Positions 1 through 11,106 are shown, numbered from the stretch's first letter. The stretch: 64,000 nt of DNA from Paralithodes platypus (GCA_032716605.1 CM064480.1:25472129-25536128), one strand, 5' to 3'. The notes: generated from the sequence alone by a model not told the origin. Made by a program: numbers and translations.

Positions 1-240
1 AGTCTAGCATTAAATCCCCCAGCAGACCACCAAGATACAGGAAGGGAGACACCGTGAGTGTGTCGAACCTCTACAGACAAAATTGGTAACCCTTCCAAAA
101 TGCCTAACTAAACATGTGTTATCTGAGAGCTTCAGCATATAATACGATGGCCGATATATGAAATCGTGCAGAACCAAAGGGAAGTTATGATATTAAATAG
201 AGTAGAAGAATGAGAGGTAAGAAGTTGAGAGAGAGAGAAT
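1..240. other. unassigned flank left of DIRS-I
   Basis: No coding region, tRNA-like box or terminal repeat is recognisable here. It ends in a short GA-rich run (gagagagagaata) directly before the DIRS terminus. It is one half of the DIRS-I pre-insertion site; the other half begins at 13333. Confidence 0.6.
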
Positions 241-600
241 ATAGGTTTGCCTCCTGTAAGGAGATATAGAAAACCTAATATTTAGTAGTGGCCCCGTAAT
301 CATTGACGAACATGCCTATTACATAAGGCACCCTCTTCAAACACTCATCCGCCGTAGTTTTGAATCTACCGCGCAGAGCATCTAAAATATGAGGAGCCTT
401 CATCATGAGCGCACGCGACCTCACTCATGGCTTCAGTCATTATGAATTGGGTTCTCACTACGAAAAAACTTCGTAAAAAATAAAAACAAAAAGAAAATAA
501 GAATAACTATTCAATAAGCTTTCCATAATATCGTGGATGTACTTGTGTGGATCTTTGACCAGACGCTGACTCAGGCGTCATTCTTCCTTCACTGACATAT
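241..600 (-). repeat. DIRS-I terminal repeat (YR-side end)
   Basis: It begins taggtttgcctcctgtaagg and continues into a block that is the reverse complement of the right end. It contains two small hairpin-forming motifs, ctcctgtaaggag near the tip and acgaaaaaacttcgt further in. The same block recurs at 17851, 31642, 32880, 36455 and 43078, always at a DIRS end. Confidence 0.88.
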
Positions 601-662
601 CAAGTAAACCAAAATCCTTAATACATCAACGATCGGAAGGGGATGGTCGGGAGGGCCCCAGT

Positions 663-766
663 CGTCAATGATTACGGGGCCACTACTAAATATTAGGTTT
701 TCTATATCTCCTTACAGGAGTCAAACCTATAATTTATTAGTGGCCCCTCCATCATTGACGAACATG
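663..766. repeat. DIRS-I internal complementary region (ICR)
   Basis: The first part (to about 731) is the reverse complement of the left tip of the element. The second part (from about 731, tttattagtggcccctcc) is the reverse complement of the right tip at 13300-13332. The two terminal sequences therefore occur joined head to head inside the element, the classic DIRS1 ICR proposed to template circular cDNA formation. The two tips are not identical: one carries a longer extension ending in a hairpin. Confidence 0.88.
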
Positions 767-1343
767 TCTGATTTCTAAGACTGGAGGGGGACATTCGTAA
801 TCATATCATATCTCTAGCAAAGCAGATAATCAAACAACCACATAGTATTCTTACTTTGAAAGAAATATATATTTAATGGCGCAGCACATATATACAAAAA
901 GGGGGTCAAGCAGGGGCGTGCTTCAAAGAAGCCTGCTTGATACAAAAGGTTAACTCTTGAGACTCTGCGAACAGATCTATAAGTTAAAAATGCACCCCAC
1001 TCAACGTAAGTGGTGAAAAATAAAAACTTATCAGTTTACATGTGCACATATAACCCCATAATACTCGTGGAAATATTTTGCAAAATATATCCAATACTTA
1101 AAACTAAATTGCTTTTACAGCCAAAACTATTATAACAACACTGTTGTTTGTACTAACATTGTACTAGCACAATTTCCCGCCCTGAATAGAACAGAGAAAT
1201 TTTTATATCACATTACTCATACTCGTATCACATCTCTTTATACTCCGGCGGGGTCTAGGGTGTCCTATGTTACATTGACTGCACCCCCCCCCCCCCTCCC
1301 CCCCTTTCCTTGAAATTAAAACAAAAAGTGACTTAAGGGCCAC
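767..1343. other. DIRS-I 3' untranslated region
   Basis: No ORF is supported here. It contains a cytosine homopolymer tract near 1285-1310 just beyond the recombinase stop, also present (reverse orientation) in DIRS-II and DIRS-III. The tract is a likely sequencing or replication slippage site. Confidence 0.6.
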
Positions 1344-2324
1344 CTAGACCCTCTGCCTTAAAGCTATACATGGCAAGGAAGGTTTGTCTAGAGCTACTGA
1401 CAAGTACCGAGTCAAAAACATATGATTAGAGGCACACAAATGCGTGGACGTAATATCTTCCACAGAAAAATTCTTAAGGAAATGCAAAGAGGCTGCCCAT
1501 TTGCGTAAATCGTGGGCCCTACCCACAATGCCGGGATTACTCTCTTTAATGACCTCGACCAAAAGAGAAGCCAATCTACGCTTCAGTAAGCGCTTACCCG
1601 TACTTGCCACCCATAAAGCACCTTGGGGGTTTAGAGGAGCTACCCTCAAATATTTGGTTAGAGCTTGCACTGGACATAAATTATGGTGCACCTTTCCCCT
1701 TTTCAACGCCGGTACAGTGAACTCAGAAAACACGTGTGCACTGTGCTCATTCTTGGCTACAAACCCTGGGGAAGGTGCAATGTGAATACAATCATTAAGC
1801 CTACCAAACCTGAGGCAATTAGGTGTGTTGCTCATCGCCGCCAGCTCTGACACTCTGTTCCCTGTGGCCAAAGCCAAAAGGAATACCGCCTTTTTTAAGA
1901 GTAATGTAAAATCTGCAGTATTTTGGTACAGACGGGAGTGAAGTAATGACAATGCCTTGTCCAGAGACCAAGTAGGCATGAGCTGACGGGGAGGTGGACG
2001 GAGTTCAAAACATGCCCTCATAAAACCTGTTTCCTCCGCAACTGGTATGGAGAGACCGGTAAGATCCCAAAATGGTATTCTAATCGCTGTTAAGTGATTT
2101 TTTAACGTTATCACAGATAAACGTTTCTGCTCAAACAGATAATTTAAATAATTAAAAACTAAAGCCACCGAGGGCACCGTTTGTTCTGTTCTAAGGATCC
2201 AAGAAGTAAAGGCTTGCCAATGAGATTGGTACTGTCGTTTTGTAGACTGAGTATATTGATTCAATAATTTATTGGTCACCTCTCTCCCATACGGTGCTAG
2301 CCACTTGGCCTCCTGAATGTCCAT
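1344..2324 (-). CDS. tyrosine recombinase (YR) of DIRS-I
   Basis: Recombinase that integrates the circular DIRS cDNA. Numbered from the Met at 2324 it has 326 residues: an N-terminal helical core-binding region (motif TQSTKRQYQSHWQAF), then a catalytic domain with arginine in GNRVSEL (R157), HDLRK giving H271 and R274, and the nucleophile tyrosine in TRYLSV (Y307). The R...HxxR...Y set of the integrase/recombinase family is therefore complete. The frame stays open upstream to 3533 and overlaps the RNase H frame, as usual for DIRS elements where YR is expressed from an overlapping frame; the start is a choice, not proven. The frame is intact over the whole domain, so this is the best-preserved protein of the element. 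Confidence 0.85.
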   Translation of the reverse strand: MDIQEAKWLAPYGREVTNKLLNQYTQSTKRQYQSHWQAFTSWILRTEQTVPSVALVFNYLNYLFEQKRLSVITLKNHLTAIRIPFWDLTGLSIPVAEETGFMRACFELRPPPRQLMPTWSLDKALSLLHSRLYQNTADFTLLLKKAVFLLALATGNRVSELAAMSNTPNCLRFGRLNDCIHIAPSPGFVAKNEHSAHVFSEFTVPALKRGKVHHNLCPVQALTKYLRVAPLNPQGALWVASTGKRLLKRRLASLLVEVIKESNPGIVGRAHDLRKWAASLHFLKNFSVEDITSTHLCASNHMFLTRYLSVALDKPSLPCIALRQRV

Positions 2325-4219
2325 AATGCAAAAGTCAGCGAGGTCGCTAGGTTGCCAATCGTGTCTAAGTGGAAAAACTCGACCGGGAGCGACACCGGGT
2401 CCGGGCACCACGTTTTCAATTGCTGGTACCACAACTGCGCCGGCCACAGGGGCGTGATTATCGAGACTAAGCCCCGATAACCTCGTAGTTTGTTTACTAC
2501 ATGGCACATTAGAGACGCGTCTGGCGGCGGAAACAGATAGATGGAACTCCACCTGTTCCAGTCTGTCACCAGGGCGTCTGGCCCCCCTGCCGGCGTTATC
2601 GTCCGGCGGGTGAGGTATAGTGGGAGTTTGTGAGTCTCCTTGGATGCGAACAGATCCACTTGTGGATGGTAAAGCTCTGCAATCATTTGGTTGAAAATGG
2701 GTTGCTTGAGCGCCCATTCCACTGTTTTGCTCTGTCTCCGAGACAGAGCGTCTGCCCAGACGTTTGCTACGCCTGGGAGATAAGATGCATGAAGATGAAT
2801 GTCCAGCCTGTGGGCTAGAGTAAAAATTTCTTCTGACACGTTTAGCAACTTCCGAGATCTCGTTGACCCTTGTTTCTGAATACAGTGAACTGCATTCAGA
2901 TTGTCCATTCTGAAGGCCACCGACTTGCCCCGTAAAGTAGAGCCGTGAGCCTGAAGGAGATATAAGGGGACTAGTAATTCCTTGACATTGATGTGGGAGA
3001 TTTCGAAATGGGACCAAAGCCCTTGACCCTGGTGCCCTTGGTTTGACTGAAAATCCCAACCTATCGTTCCTGACGCATCCGTGTCTACCCATACCGTCGG
3101 CGGAGGAGAGGTCCATGACATTACCGAGTGCAACATTTCCCTCTTCGCCCAGACCGCTAGTAAGTTGTGAATTAATTTTGGTATGGGCCATAATTTTGTC
3201 GCCGGCAATAGCGGAAAATATCTGTTGCCCTCCAATATTAAACGCTTTACTTTCAACCGGCCCAACATTACCGTTAGTTGAATCCAGTTGAGAGAGCCGA
3301 CCAGAGACTACCAGATTCTGCGTGTCGTAGTCAGACTGTGAAGGAACCTGAACAGTTTCCTGCGAAATCTGTTCCGATTGTCCACACTCTGACTCAGAGT
3401 GAGAGCAGCTGTGTCCCAAACCAGCCCTATCCACTGAACTACTTGTGAGGGAACAAGGTTTGACTTTACCAGATTTACCTTGAACCCTAGAGTTTTGACA
3501 TGTTTTAATGTTATGTTGACATGATTTATGCATACTTGCTCTGTCTGTGCCACCACCAGCCAGTCATCTAGGTACCATAAAATCCTGATCCCTTGTTGTA
3601 ACAATGGCATCAGTGCTTGCCGGACTAATTTCGTGAATAAGCGAGGCGCCAGGTTCAAACCGAATGGCATCCTCTGAAAGACATAGTTTTGTTCCCTGAT
3701 CCGTAAGGCCAGAAATCTTTGAAATCTTTTGTTTACCGAGACGTGCCAATAAGCGTCTGTCAGGTCTAAGGAACACATCCAACCTCCCGGCGGAAGTGTT
3801 AGCCTGATTTGGTGCACTGTTATCATCCTGAATGACTCGTTGTGAATGTGAAGGTTCAGATACGACAGGTCTACGACGGGTCTCATCTGAACACTGTCCC
3901 TTTTGGGAACCAAAAATAGCTTGGATGTGAAGACTGGGTAATTTTGAGGGACCGGGATGATGACATTCTTGGCTATCATTTCCGTGACCAGTGACTCCAC
4001 CTCTAAAGAAACTAGATTCGCCGTTGTCGGCTGACGTAAACGAGGTCGCCGGAGCCACTGCCAAGTGATGCCTTTGCGTGCCACCATCCTTGCCCAAGTG
4101 TTTAACGGCCATGCTTGGTGACACGGTCGGAACGACCCAGTTAGCAGACAAGGGTTCGCCGGCTGTACTACCCTCGGATCCACCCGCCGTAAGACCGGCC
4201 CCGGGAATGAGAGGGACAT
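2297..4219 (-). pseudogene. DIRS-I reverse transcriptase-RNase H, interrupted by one in-frame TAG
   Basis: Copies element RNA to DNA. From Met 4219 the RT has the DIRS palm motif YLDD at residues 216-219 (followed by WLVVA), preceded by SLDLTDAYWHV and MPFGLNLAP. A TAG at 3308-3310 stops the first ORF at 303 residues. The same frame reopens and carries RNase H with acidic residues in VWVDTDAS, INVKELL, FRMDN and NVWADALSR, then a tail ending at 2297. Because both parts share one frame, a single nonsense change explains the break. The Met at 4219 lies a few bases past the gag stop, suggesting reinitiation or a fused arrangement. The C-terminal third overlaps the YR frame. Confidence 0.85.
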
Positions 4220-4225
4220 TAGTTT

Positions 4226-4500
4226 TTTATGGTGGTGGAGGTGGTGGTGGTGGACATTTCGCCGGCTGGCTGGCGTTGGCAGAAGATGTGCCCTGACCTG
4301 GTTTATTATAGCCTCGTCCTTTCTGACCTGTAAACTTACCCTGTTTGTACCTGTACTGACCTTGAGTGGAGGAGGACTTAGGTAGATGAAAGGGCTTAGA
4401 TACCCCCGGCTGTGCTTTTGCGACTGGCTTGGGTTTGGGGAAGTTAAAGGCAGGTTTCCTAGAAGGGGCGGGACTATGTTTAACCCTCCTGGCCCGGGCA
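4226..4500 (-). pseudogene. DIRS-I gag C-terminal part
   Basis: Downstream of the 4501-4949 insertion, one minus-strand frame continues with basic, Gln/Gly/Pro-rich sequence (KGRGYNKPGQG) and ends in a polyproline run encoded by the ccaccacc repeat at about 4228-4255. It stops just before the RT start at 4219. Basic Gly/Pro-rich tails are common in Gag nucleic-acid-binding regions. Assignment as the end of gag is by position and frame, not by a recognised domain. Confidence 0.6.
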
Positions 4501-4949
4501 GGCTCTCAAAATGACAGTGTGGGCTACCTGGGCGATCTGGCCGAAAAACGTCTAGGCCTAGGCTACCGTATTTTCGTTTAGTTTAACTGCTAGAAATTTC
4601 CCACACATCTATAAATGTAGTGCGGTTTCCAATCTGTAGACTGGCGTTGAGTAGAGCTCTCTGTGTCAACTGGTTCAGTTGTGATGACGATTTCAGTGGA
4701 GAGCACTTGCAGGCGATGTTAGCAATATGACGATCTTTTCACTACTGAAACAACGACATACAGACATACAATAACAAACGAGTCTTCTCTTTCTTGTTTT
4801 CGGAGGTGCGGTGACGTAACGATCGGCTTTGTTTACATGCGTCGGACGCACGGCGTTCAGACCAAGCTGAATAGGCTTTCAAGCTTACAGATTTTAAAAT
4901 GACAACCGGGCTCCTGCCCTTCATTCGTGGTGTCATTTTAAAATGACAA
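4501..4949. mobile_element. short DNA-transposon-like insertion in DIRS-I gag
   Basis: This roughly 450-bp non-coding segment separates two parts of the gag frame. One edge reads ctctcaaaatgaca and the other contains tgtcattttaaaatgaca (palindromic), so both edges share aaaatgaca in opposite orientation. The flanks share gcccgg, a possible short target duplication. A second copy of ttttaaaatgacaaccgggc lies 40 bp inside the edge. It resembles a MITE but the boundaries are uncertain and no family is assigned. Confidence 0.4.
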
Positions 4950-5967
4950 CCGGGCCAGAAGGGTTAAAGGCCTCAGCCATATTAAAAACGGTTCTCCACA
5001 CCTCAGGGGACATTAAAGAGGGAGTGAGCACTGGTGACATGACCACCTGATTCGCAATACGATCAGGAAGCCGCCGTACTAAGGACATCCTGAGATCTTG
5101 TCGTGCTCGCACCGCCTCAAGCAAGGCTGTGCGGATGTCACCCAATGACTGAATTGACGACTGAAGGAGCAGTCGCCGAGACAGTTCAACCGATCTTCTA
5201 GCATCCGCGTCTGCGATTGCCTGAGTGGACCGGAGCATCGATTTAGCCACCTGTTGCGTCACAATGTACTGTGAGAACAGGCGAAATGCTTTCCCCCGTA
5301 GCCTAAATTCTCGGTCTAGGTGAGTAGGGGTAGGGGTAGTGAAAGGATCCTTGAGTTCACATAAATTGATTTTGGGGGCAGCTAAGAAATCAAACAAAGC
5401 CGAAGGGACTCCGCCGGCAGAACACACTGGCATTGAAAACCAAGAATGACTATCCTGAGGGATCTGGTGGGAAGTTTTTGAGGTGAAGGTGGTCGCAAAG
5501 TTCTGAGCCTCCGTCTCCCAATCCACCCAAGGTCCCGGACCCAACTGCCCCACCTTCAAAACTGGATTAGCGGCTGAGTCTGTGACAGTTCGTAAATCAA
5601 GTTCTGGTGTGAGGGTTGACAGTGTCTTTATGTCATTAAAACCATCGTGCTTGGACCAGTCAGAAAACAGTTTCGAAGCTGAGGCAGGGGGCAGGGCAGG
5701 TTTAGCAGTATAAACAAAATAGTCCTGGTGATAATAATTAGGAATGGCCTTAACATTAACATCTAGTACATTCCCCAAAGTATTCAAGGCCCTTAATTTT
5801 TTAGATTTATTGCCTTGTATTACCCACTCACGTGGGACCGGAAGTTCCCCTGACAAGGTAGGTTGAGCGACCCCTGGATTAGTGGGGATCAAGTACAAAG
5901 GAGTACAAAGGAAATCAAGCAACAACAGATCTAGTGACCCTTCTAGGTTGCTTGTCCTCCAAAACAC
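4950..5967 (-). pseudogene. DIRS-I gag central part
   Basis: An open minus-strand frame of about 340 codons lies between the LINE 3' end and the small insertion. I recognise no domain. It has a Lys-rich patch (NKSKKLRALNTLG) and a C-terminal helical, Arg/Gln-rich part (SRRLLLQSSIQSLGDIRTAL). Its position between gag start and RT makes it the capsid-like part of DIRS Gag. The first few residues at 5967 may be LINE 3' sequence, since the LINE/DIRS junction could not be fixed. Confidence 0.6.
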
Positions 5968-6113
5968 TGAGGATCAAGTGTCCAAACAGTGGTTTAGAGT
6001 GGGTAAGGGAACATTGGAAAGGGAATTACTGCCCTGGAACTAATGTCCGTGGCAGGATTAGGAAGTTAGTAGGGGACAGATGGGTTAGTAACTGAGGGGG
6101 GGATAAAATAAAG

Positions 6114-7645
6114 TTATTCATTTACAAACGCAGTCAGTCGCGGGTTTGATGCGAGATATTTGTCTACGCGGAGTTTAAATGAATCAACGGTGATGCAGTC
6201 TATAACGTTTCGGGGAAGCCCATTCCACAAGTTGACAACTCGATTGAAGAAGAAATTCTTAGATTCGTGTGAGTTAAAAGATTTACCAATAATTTTGCAA
6301 CCGTTTCCCCGCGTGTAATTAGATTGGTCGATAGTGAAGTACTTACTACAGTTCATATTGTCGATGCCTTTGATGATTTTGAACACTTGAATTAAGTCAC
6401 CTCTTAATCTGCGCTGGGTTAAAGGAAATAGATTTAATTCTCTAAGACGCTCTTCGTATGGTTTGTTCTTTAGGCTAGGTATCATTTTGGTAACTCTACG
6501 TTGAACTCGTTCTAGCTTGTTTATATCTTTTTGGTAATAAGGGCACCAGGATTGAACGCAGTATTCTAGAAGAGGGCGGACTAGGGAATTGTAAAGGGTT
6601 AGGATAACTTCTTTGGATTTATGCTCAAATGACCTGCCTATAAAGCCAATTATTTTGTTTGCCTTCTTAACAACTTCTGAACATTGTTGACTCGGTTTTA
6701 GGTTACTCGATATTGTTACTCCCAGATCGGTTTCTCTGTTTACATTCTTAAGCTGAGTGCCATTCATCGAATAGTTTGCTTTCTCATTTAGGTATCCGAT
6801 ATGTAGTACTTTACATTTATCAGCATTGAAACTCATTTGCCAAATTTGGGCCCAACATGACAATTTATCTAGATTGTGTTGCATATCGTCAACTTGTTCT
6901 TTTGAGAGTACGCTATTTGCAATTTTTGTATCGTCAGCAAATTTTGAGATTGTACAGGTGAGACCCTCATCTATGTCGTTGATGTAAATTAGAAAGAGAA
7001 TTGGTCCTAGTACCGATCCCTGGGGTACCCCGCTACTTACATTGGTCCATTTTGATGCCTTACCGTTTATGACTACTCTTTGCTTTCTGTCGCTGAGCCA
7101 ATTTTCTATCCATTTCAACACACCGTCTTGTATTCCATGCGCTTTTAGTTTTAGCAGTAAACGTTTGTGGGGAACTTTGTCAAAGGCCTTTTGAAAATCA
7201 AGGTATATAATATCTACAGCTTTACTCTCATCGTAGAGGTTGAGGATATCGTGGAAGAAGTCTAAGAGGTTTGTTAAACAGGAACGTTTTTTACGAAAGC
7301 CGTGTTGAGTATCTTTAAGTATGTTATTTTCCTCTAAGTGATTTACGAGTCTGTCTCGTATGACCGTTTCTAGCATTTTACATACAACTGAGGTTAAGCT
7401 AATTGGACGATAGTTACTGGGTAGGGATTTGCTGCCTTTTTTGAATATCGGTGTTACGTTGGCTAGCTTCCACTGATCGGGCATAGTTCCAGACTGCAAG
7501 GATTTATTGAATAGTAATGTCAGTGGTTTAGAGAGCTCATCCTTAGCTTCCTTTAGAACTCTAGGCGAGATTGTATCAGGTCCAGGCGTTTTATTTACCT
7601 TGAGTTTATCTAAACAATTCAATACTTCTCTCTCTGTAACGGTGA
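6114..7645 (-). pseudogene. CR1-like LINE ORF2, reverse transcriptase half
   Basis: Carries out target-primed reverse transcription. It contains the fingers motif NKTPGPDTI, then PIFKKGSK..NYRPISL, the FQKAFDKVPH block, GVPQGSVLGPILFLIYIND and the catalytic FADDTKI. The thumb and C-terminal CR1-type block (RPLLEYCVQSWCPYY; RRLRGDLIQVFKI) follow, ending at 6114. The frame is offset from the endonuclease half by a single-base change near 7645, where the continuing sequence is still recognisable in the other frame. The domain itself is intact over about 500 residues, so the copy is fairly young. Confidence 0.85.
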
Positions 7646-9067
7646 TATGCTTAGAACATCTGAATTATCAATCTGAATCGGCGATGGTGTAGGGATATCA
7701 CTGAGGTCTTCTGTTGTAAAAACTGATGCAAAGAAGGTATTGAGGGCATTACTCATTTGTTCTTCGTCTTTGGTGTATTCTCCATTTTCATCGACTAACG
7801 GTCCAACAGTTGAAGTAACAACTTTTTTCTTTCTGATATAACTATAGAATTCTTTCGGGTTTGTTTTACTTTGATTCGCAATATGTAACTCTAAGGTCTT
7901 TTTACTTTGCTTAATTAACTTTTTGGCTTTGCGTCGTAGCTCTACAAATTTCACCCGTTCTTCGTCATTTTGTGAGGATTTTAATCTATCATTAGCAAAT
8001 TTTTTAGCAAGCAGGCAGTTTGAAATATCTTTATTCCACCATTTGGGCTTATTATTATGGCCTGGACGCCGAGTTTTCGATGGTATGCAATCTTGCACTG
8101 CTTTTAGGTAAGTGGCTTCGAATAACTTCCAAGATGTATTTATGTCGTTATTGTGAATTAAAAAGCTCCAGTTAGTTTCTTTAAACATAGCTCTAAGTTT
8201 ATGGAAGTTTGCTTTCTTGAAATTAGGGACTTTTTCGATGCTACTATTTGGTTCGTTACTAGTAAACTTTAAAGTGAAAGCTATCGTACGATGGTCGCTG
8301 TTACTGAATTCATCACCAACATTCAAATTCTCTATTAATTCTTCTTTTGTTGCAAGTACAATGTCAAGAACGTTATTACCACGGGTCGGCGTTCCAACAA
8401 ATTGATAAAGCGAACTCTCTTGCAAGTTTGTATACAAGTCATGTCCGGAGTGTGAAGTAAGAGTATCGCCCCACTTGGTCACAGGTAAATTAAAGTCACC
8501 AAAAATTACGGTATCTTGTGAGTTACTTACATCTGCAATTTGTTCGTAAATTTCTCGGTCAGTTTGCACTGATTGAGCTGGAGGTCTGTATATTAATGCA
8601 AGTATTATTTTGGTACCTTTATTATTCTTTATTAGCACAAAAGATGCGTCGACGTTCACAATTTGAGGTTTTGACAAGAGGGTAGGGTTAAGACTTTCTT
8701 TGATATAAAGTAAAACGCCACCTCCATTTCGATTTATTCGGCTTTTCTCAAACATTACATAACCGGGAAGTGAATACTCTGCTAAAAAGTCTCTATCTTC
8801 TGTATTGAGCCAAGATTCTGTTTTGCCAATCACATCATAATTTTCTGTAAACACTAGCTCCTCTAAATCTGAAAATTTATTGCGTATGCTACGAGCGTTT
8901 GCATAGAAAACCTTTAAATTTGTTATTTTAGAACTCACGGAACGCTCTTTAATAATATTTTTGGTTCTTGTCGGATCTACATTTATGTTCATGGCTGTCC
9001 TCGGTCCTCGCTGTCTTCGGTCCTTATCGCTGGTGGTCCTCGGTTGCCTCTGTTTTTTTCTTGGCAT
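7619..9067 (-). CDS. CR1-like LINE ORF2, AP-endonuclease half (frameshifted at its end)
   Basis: Nicks target DNA. An N-terminal basic stretch (MPRKKQRQPRT) is followed by an exonuclease-endonuclease-phosphatase fold: FYANARSIRNK, VIGKTESWLN, the Gly-rich NRNGGGVLLY, LIYRPP, VIFGDFNLP and the C-terminal NSDHRTI. The key N, E, D and SDH residues are present. A linker with Lys-rich helices follows. The frame ends prematurely at 7619; the true ORF2 continues in the adjacent frame at 7645-6114. The Met at 9067 follows closely on the ORF1 stop at 9076, the usual compact ORF1/ORF2 arrangement. Confidence 0.82.
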   Translation of the reverse strand: MPRKKQRQPRTTSDKDRRQRGPRTAMNINVDPTRTKNIIKERSVSSKITNLKVFYANARSIRNKFSDLEELVFTENYDVIGKTESWLNTEDRDFLAEYSLPGYVMFEKSRINRNGGGVLLYIKESLNPTLLSKPQIVNVDASFVLIKNNKGTKIILALIYRPPAQSVQTDREIYEQIADVSNSQDTVIFGDFNLPVTKWGDTLTSHSGHDLYTNLQESSLYQFVGTPTRGNNVLDIVLATKEELIENLNVGDEFSNSDHRTIAFTLKFTSNEPNSSIEKVPNFKKANFHKLRAMFKETNWSFLIHNNDINTSWKLFEATYLKAVQDCIPSKTRRPGHNNKPKWWNKDISNCLLAKKFANDRLKSSQNDEERVKFVELRRKAKKLIKQSKKTLELHIANQSKTNPKEFYSYIRKKKVVTSTVGPLVDENGEYTKDEEQMSNALNTFFASVFTTEDLSDIPTPSPIQIDNSDVLSISPLQREKY

Positions 9068-9075
9068 TGGATGAT

Positions 9076-9660
9076 TTATGTCACTGCTGCTTCTTCTCGG
9101 ATGGCGTTTTTTGATCCATGGCTGCGGACTGCTTCGTGTAGGAGACGACCCATGCGTGCTGAACCCACAGGGTTTAGATGAGAGCCATCCTTGCGGAACA
9201 GAGTAGGCTGGTTGTAGAAGTTGTCCCAGAGGTTGATGAATTCAACTTCTTCCCTCAGACACAAATGTTTTAGTCGGCTATTTGTGCTGAAGGCCTTGTC
9301 GTAGAATTTGTCAGGTGCGTCGATCTTGGGGAGAATGCCTGAGATGATGATATTCCTCGACTTGTTTTTGTAGTGCTGGATCATCTTGCGATATTTCTCC
9401 ATCAACTCTTCGGATCTGGTGCGCATGACATCATTTGAACCAGCATGGATGACAAAAAGGGTATTTTCATTTGCATCCTTTGTGGTATCTTCGAAGGCTT
9501 CCACAATGTCGTCCAGTCCAGCTCCTGGGATGCAAAATCTTTTTCGTTGATTTGGGACTCTGTCGCAGAACTCTTCGACCTGTCCTCGTAGGATGGAATC
9601 CCCAACGAGCCTGGTCTCATCTGGTTCGTCTTCCATCTCTACCAATATCTCAAATCTGTT
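9076..9660 (-). CDS. CR1-like LINE ORF1 fragment with SGNH/GDSL esterase domain
   Basis: About 195 residues matching the esterase domain of CR1-type ORF1 proteins: VGDSILRG (block I Ser), IHAGSND (block III Gly/Asn) and KDGSHLNPVG (block V Asp and His). Esterase ORF1s are thought to act in membrane or RNP handling of the LINE. The N-terminal part is missing through 5' truncation. The frame is fused in phase to upstream DIRS gag, so the open frame runs from 10416 to 9076 as a 446-codon chimera. The catalytic blocks look intact. Confidence 0.82.
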   Translation of the reverse strand, partial: NRFEILVEMEDEPDETRLVGDSILRGQVEEFCDRVPNQRKRFCIPGAGLDDIVEAFEDTTKDANENTLFVIHAGSNDVMRTRSEELMEKYRKMIQHYKNKSRNIIISGILPKIDAPDKFYDKAFSTNSRLKHLCLREEVEFINLWDNFYNQPTLFRKDGSHLNPVGSARMGRLLHEAVRSHGSKNAIREEAAVT

Positions 9661-11106
9661 GTGAACCCATGACTCATCTGGGCCGTACAGTAAGGGCATA
9701 GCCACCTTTTTCATAGGTGCTCTATCTAAAGGGGGTGGATTGATATCCGTTATAACCCTTACATTCGAAGTAGTCAGTGTCGCCGTAGCAGGCCTAGTGA
9801 CCACCGATGGTGATATAGAGGGAGGGTGAGGGATCTTAGTCAAAGAAGTCATCAGAGGCCGGACGTTAGAACCTGTCATAGGAGCTCCCGGGTCCACTGT
9901 AGGAGTCTCCGGCTGTTGGGCAAAAAATTTAGTGAGAGCATTAACTAGGAGCCCATCTATTTCCTCTGCTGTAACAAATTTATTCGATGATGAACTCAAG
10001 GGTGAATCATTACGATCCTGTGCGGTGTCTAAAACTGACCCTGACTCCTGCACTTCCATATATGAGATAATAGATACATCGTCTTTGTCATCCGGCTCAC
10101 CACGAGAGGATTCCGCCGAAGCCGGAGTCTCATCTTGTTGTAAAGACAAGTCAGGAATAGATGATGGGATCGCCGCATCCTGGTGGACATCAGCCACTGT
10201 TTGTGTAGGTCTAGCCATAGGTTGAGAAAACCGCCAAACACCCAAGCCTTGGCCTGCACTCCCTTGGGAGTCTGACATACCCTCAATTATGGAGTTCCCA
10301 CTTGACTCTGCCAGTGGACGATCACCGTCCACTGAACTCTCCAAATCTAGAGTTAAAATACTAAGAGGTAAACTATCTTTTGGTACTGGTACTAAATTCT
10401 CCCTATGAGATTGCACACTAGCTCTGTCGGGGGTAGAGGTATGACGAGAGGCACTAGACTCCGGTGAACGCCGGGAGGCCTTTCGATCATGGGAGTCCTT
10501 CCGGGAAGACTTGTGGCTACGGTGTGACCGCGAACTGCTCTTGGGTTTAGAGGATTTCTCGCTAACTTCACTTGTTGACCCCTCTGTCTTACTCTTCTTG
10601 CTCGTTGGTGAAGAAGAGAGACTCGGCGGCTGCTGCCTAAGCGGGGACCTGGACTAAGATCTCGCCCATGACGAGGAGGCTGCCACCGGGGGCGTCGGTT
10701 CTCGCTGTCGCTTTGCTGTGCCTGGGGCTGGAGCAAGTATAGAACCCTGTCCAGTCTCTGTAGGTTTACGAACAGTTACTCTAGAGGGACGTTTAAGGGA
10801 AGGGTGCTCAACTAGTAACTTATCCCATAACTGGACGTTATCGCATTGGAGGGACTTATGAGCCACAATAGTATATGCGGTCATCTGCTGCCTGACCTCC
10901 TGTAAGGCGACCGCTGCGGTCTTATCATTGTCTTGTAAGACCTTTAAACTGAGCTGAGAGCAAAAGGTACAATTGCGCATCACCCACAGACCCCTTGAGC
11001 GGTCGAGACATTTAACACATTTTATACAAAGGGTGTGCGCAAAAATAGGGATACCTGAACAGGAGGGCGTAATGCATAAAGCAAAAACCGAGGCAAAGGT
11101 AGCCAT
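9660..11106 (-). pseudogene. DIRS-I gag N-terminal part
   Basis: Starts at Met 11106, directly preceded by leader sequence; the same start context recurs in DIRS-II and DIRS-III. The first 50 residues hold a Cys cluster (CxxCxxC at 27-33, CxxC at 46-49) that could bind zinc. After residue 150 a TAG at 10654-10656 interrupts the frame, which then continues with an RS/KS-rich basic stretch and an acidic low-complexity stretch down to the LINE junction near 9660. No named domain is recognised; identity rests on position upstream of RT in a DIRS element. Confidence 0.65.

Larger units (their letters stand above)
5970..9660 (-). mobile_element. CR1-like LINE inserted in DIRS-I gag (same strand)
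   Basis: On the minus strand it comprises a partial ORF1 (SGNH esterase domain), an AP endonuclease-RT ORF2 and about 140 bp of 3' UTR beyond the stop at 6114. It is 5' truncated: ORF1 starts abruptly inside the DIRS gag frame at about 9660. Protein motifs and the esterase-bearing ORF1 point to the CR1/L2 group. Boundaries are approximate because no clear target duplication was found. Confidence 0.8.

Noticed and set aside
2630..2818. Plus-strand ORFs within DIRS-I coding regions
   Set aside because: Shadows of the minus-strand RT/RNase H/YR frames.
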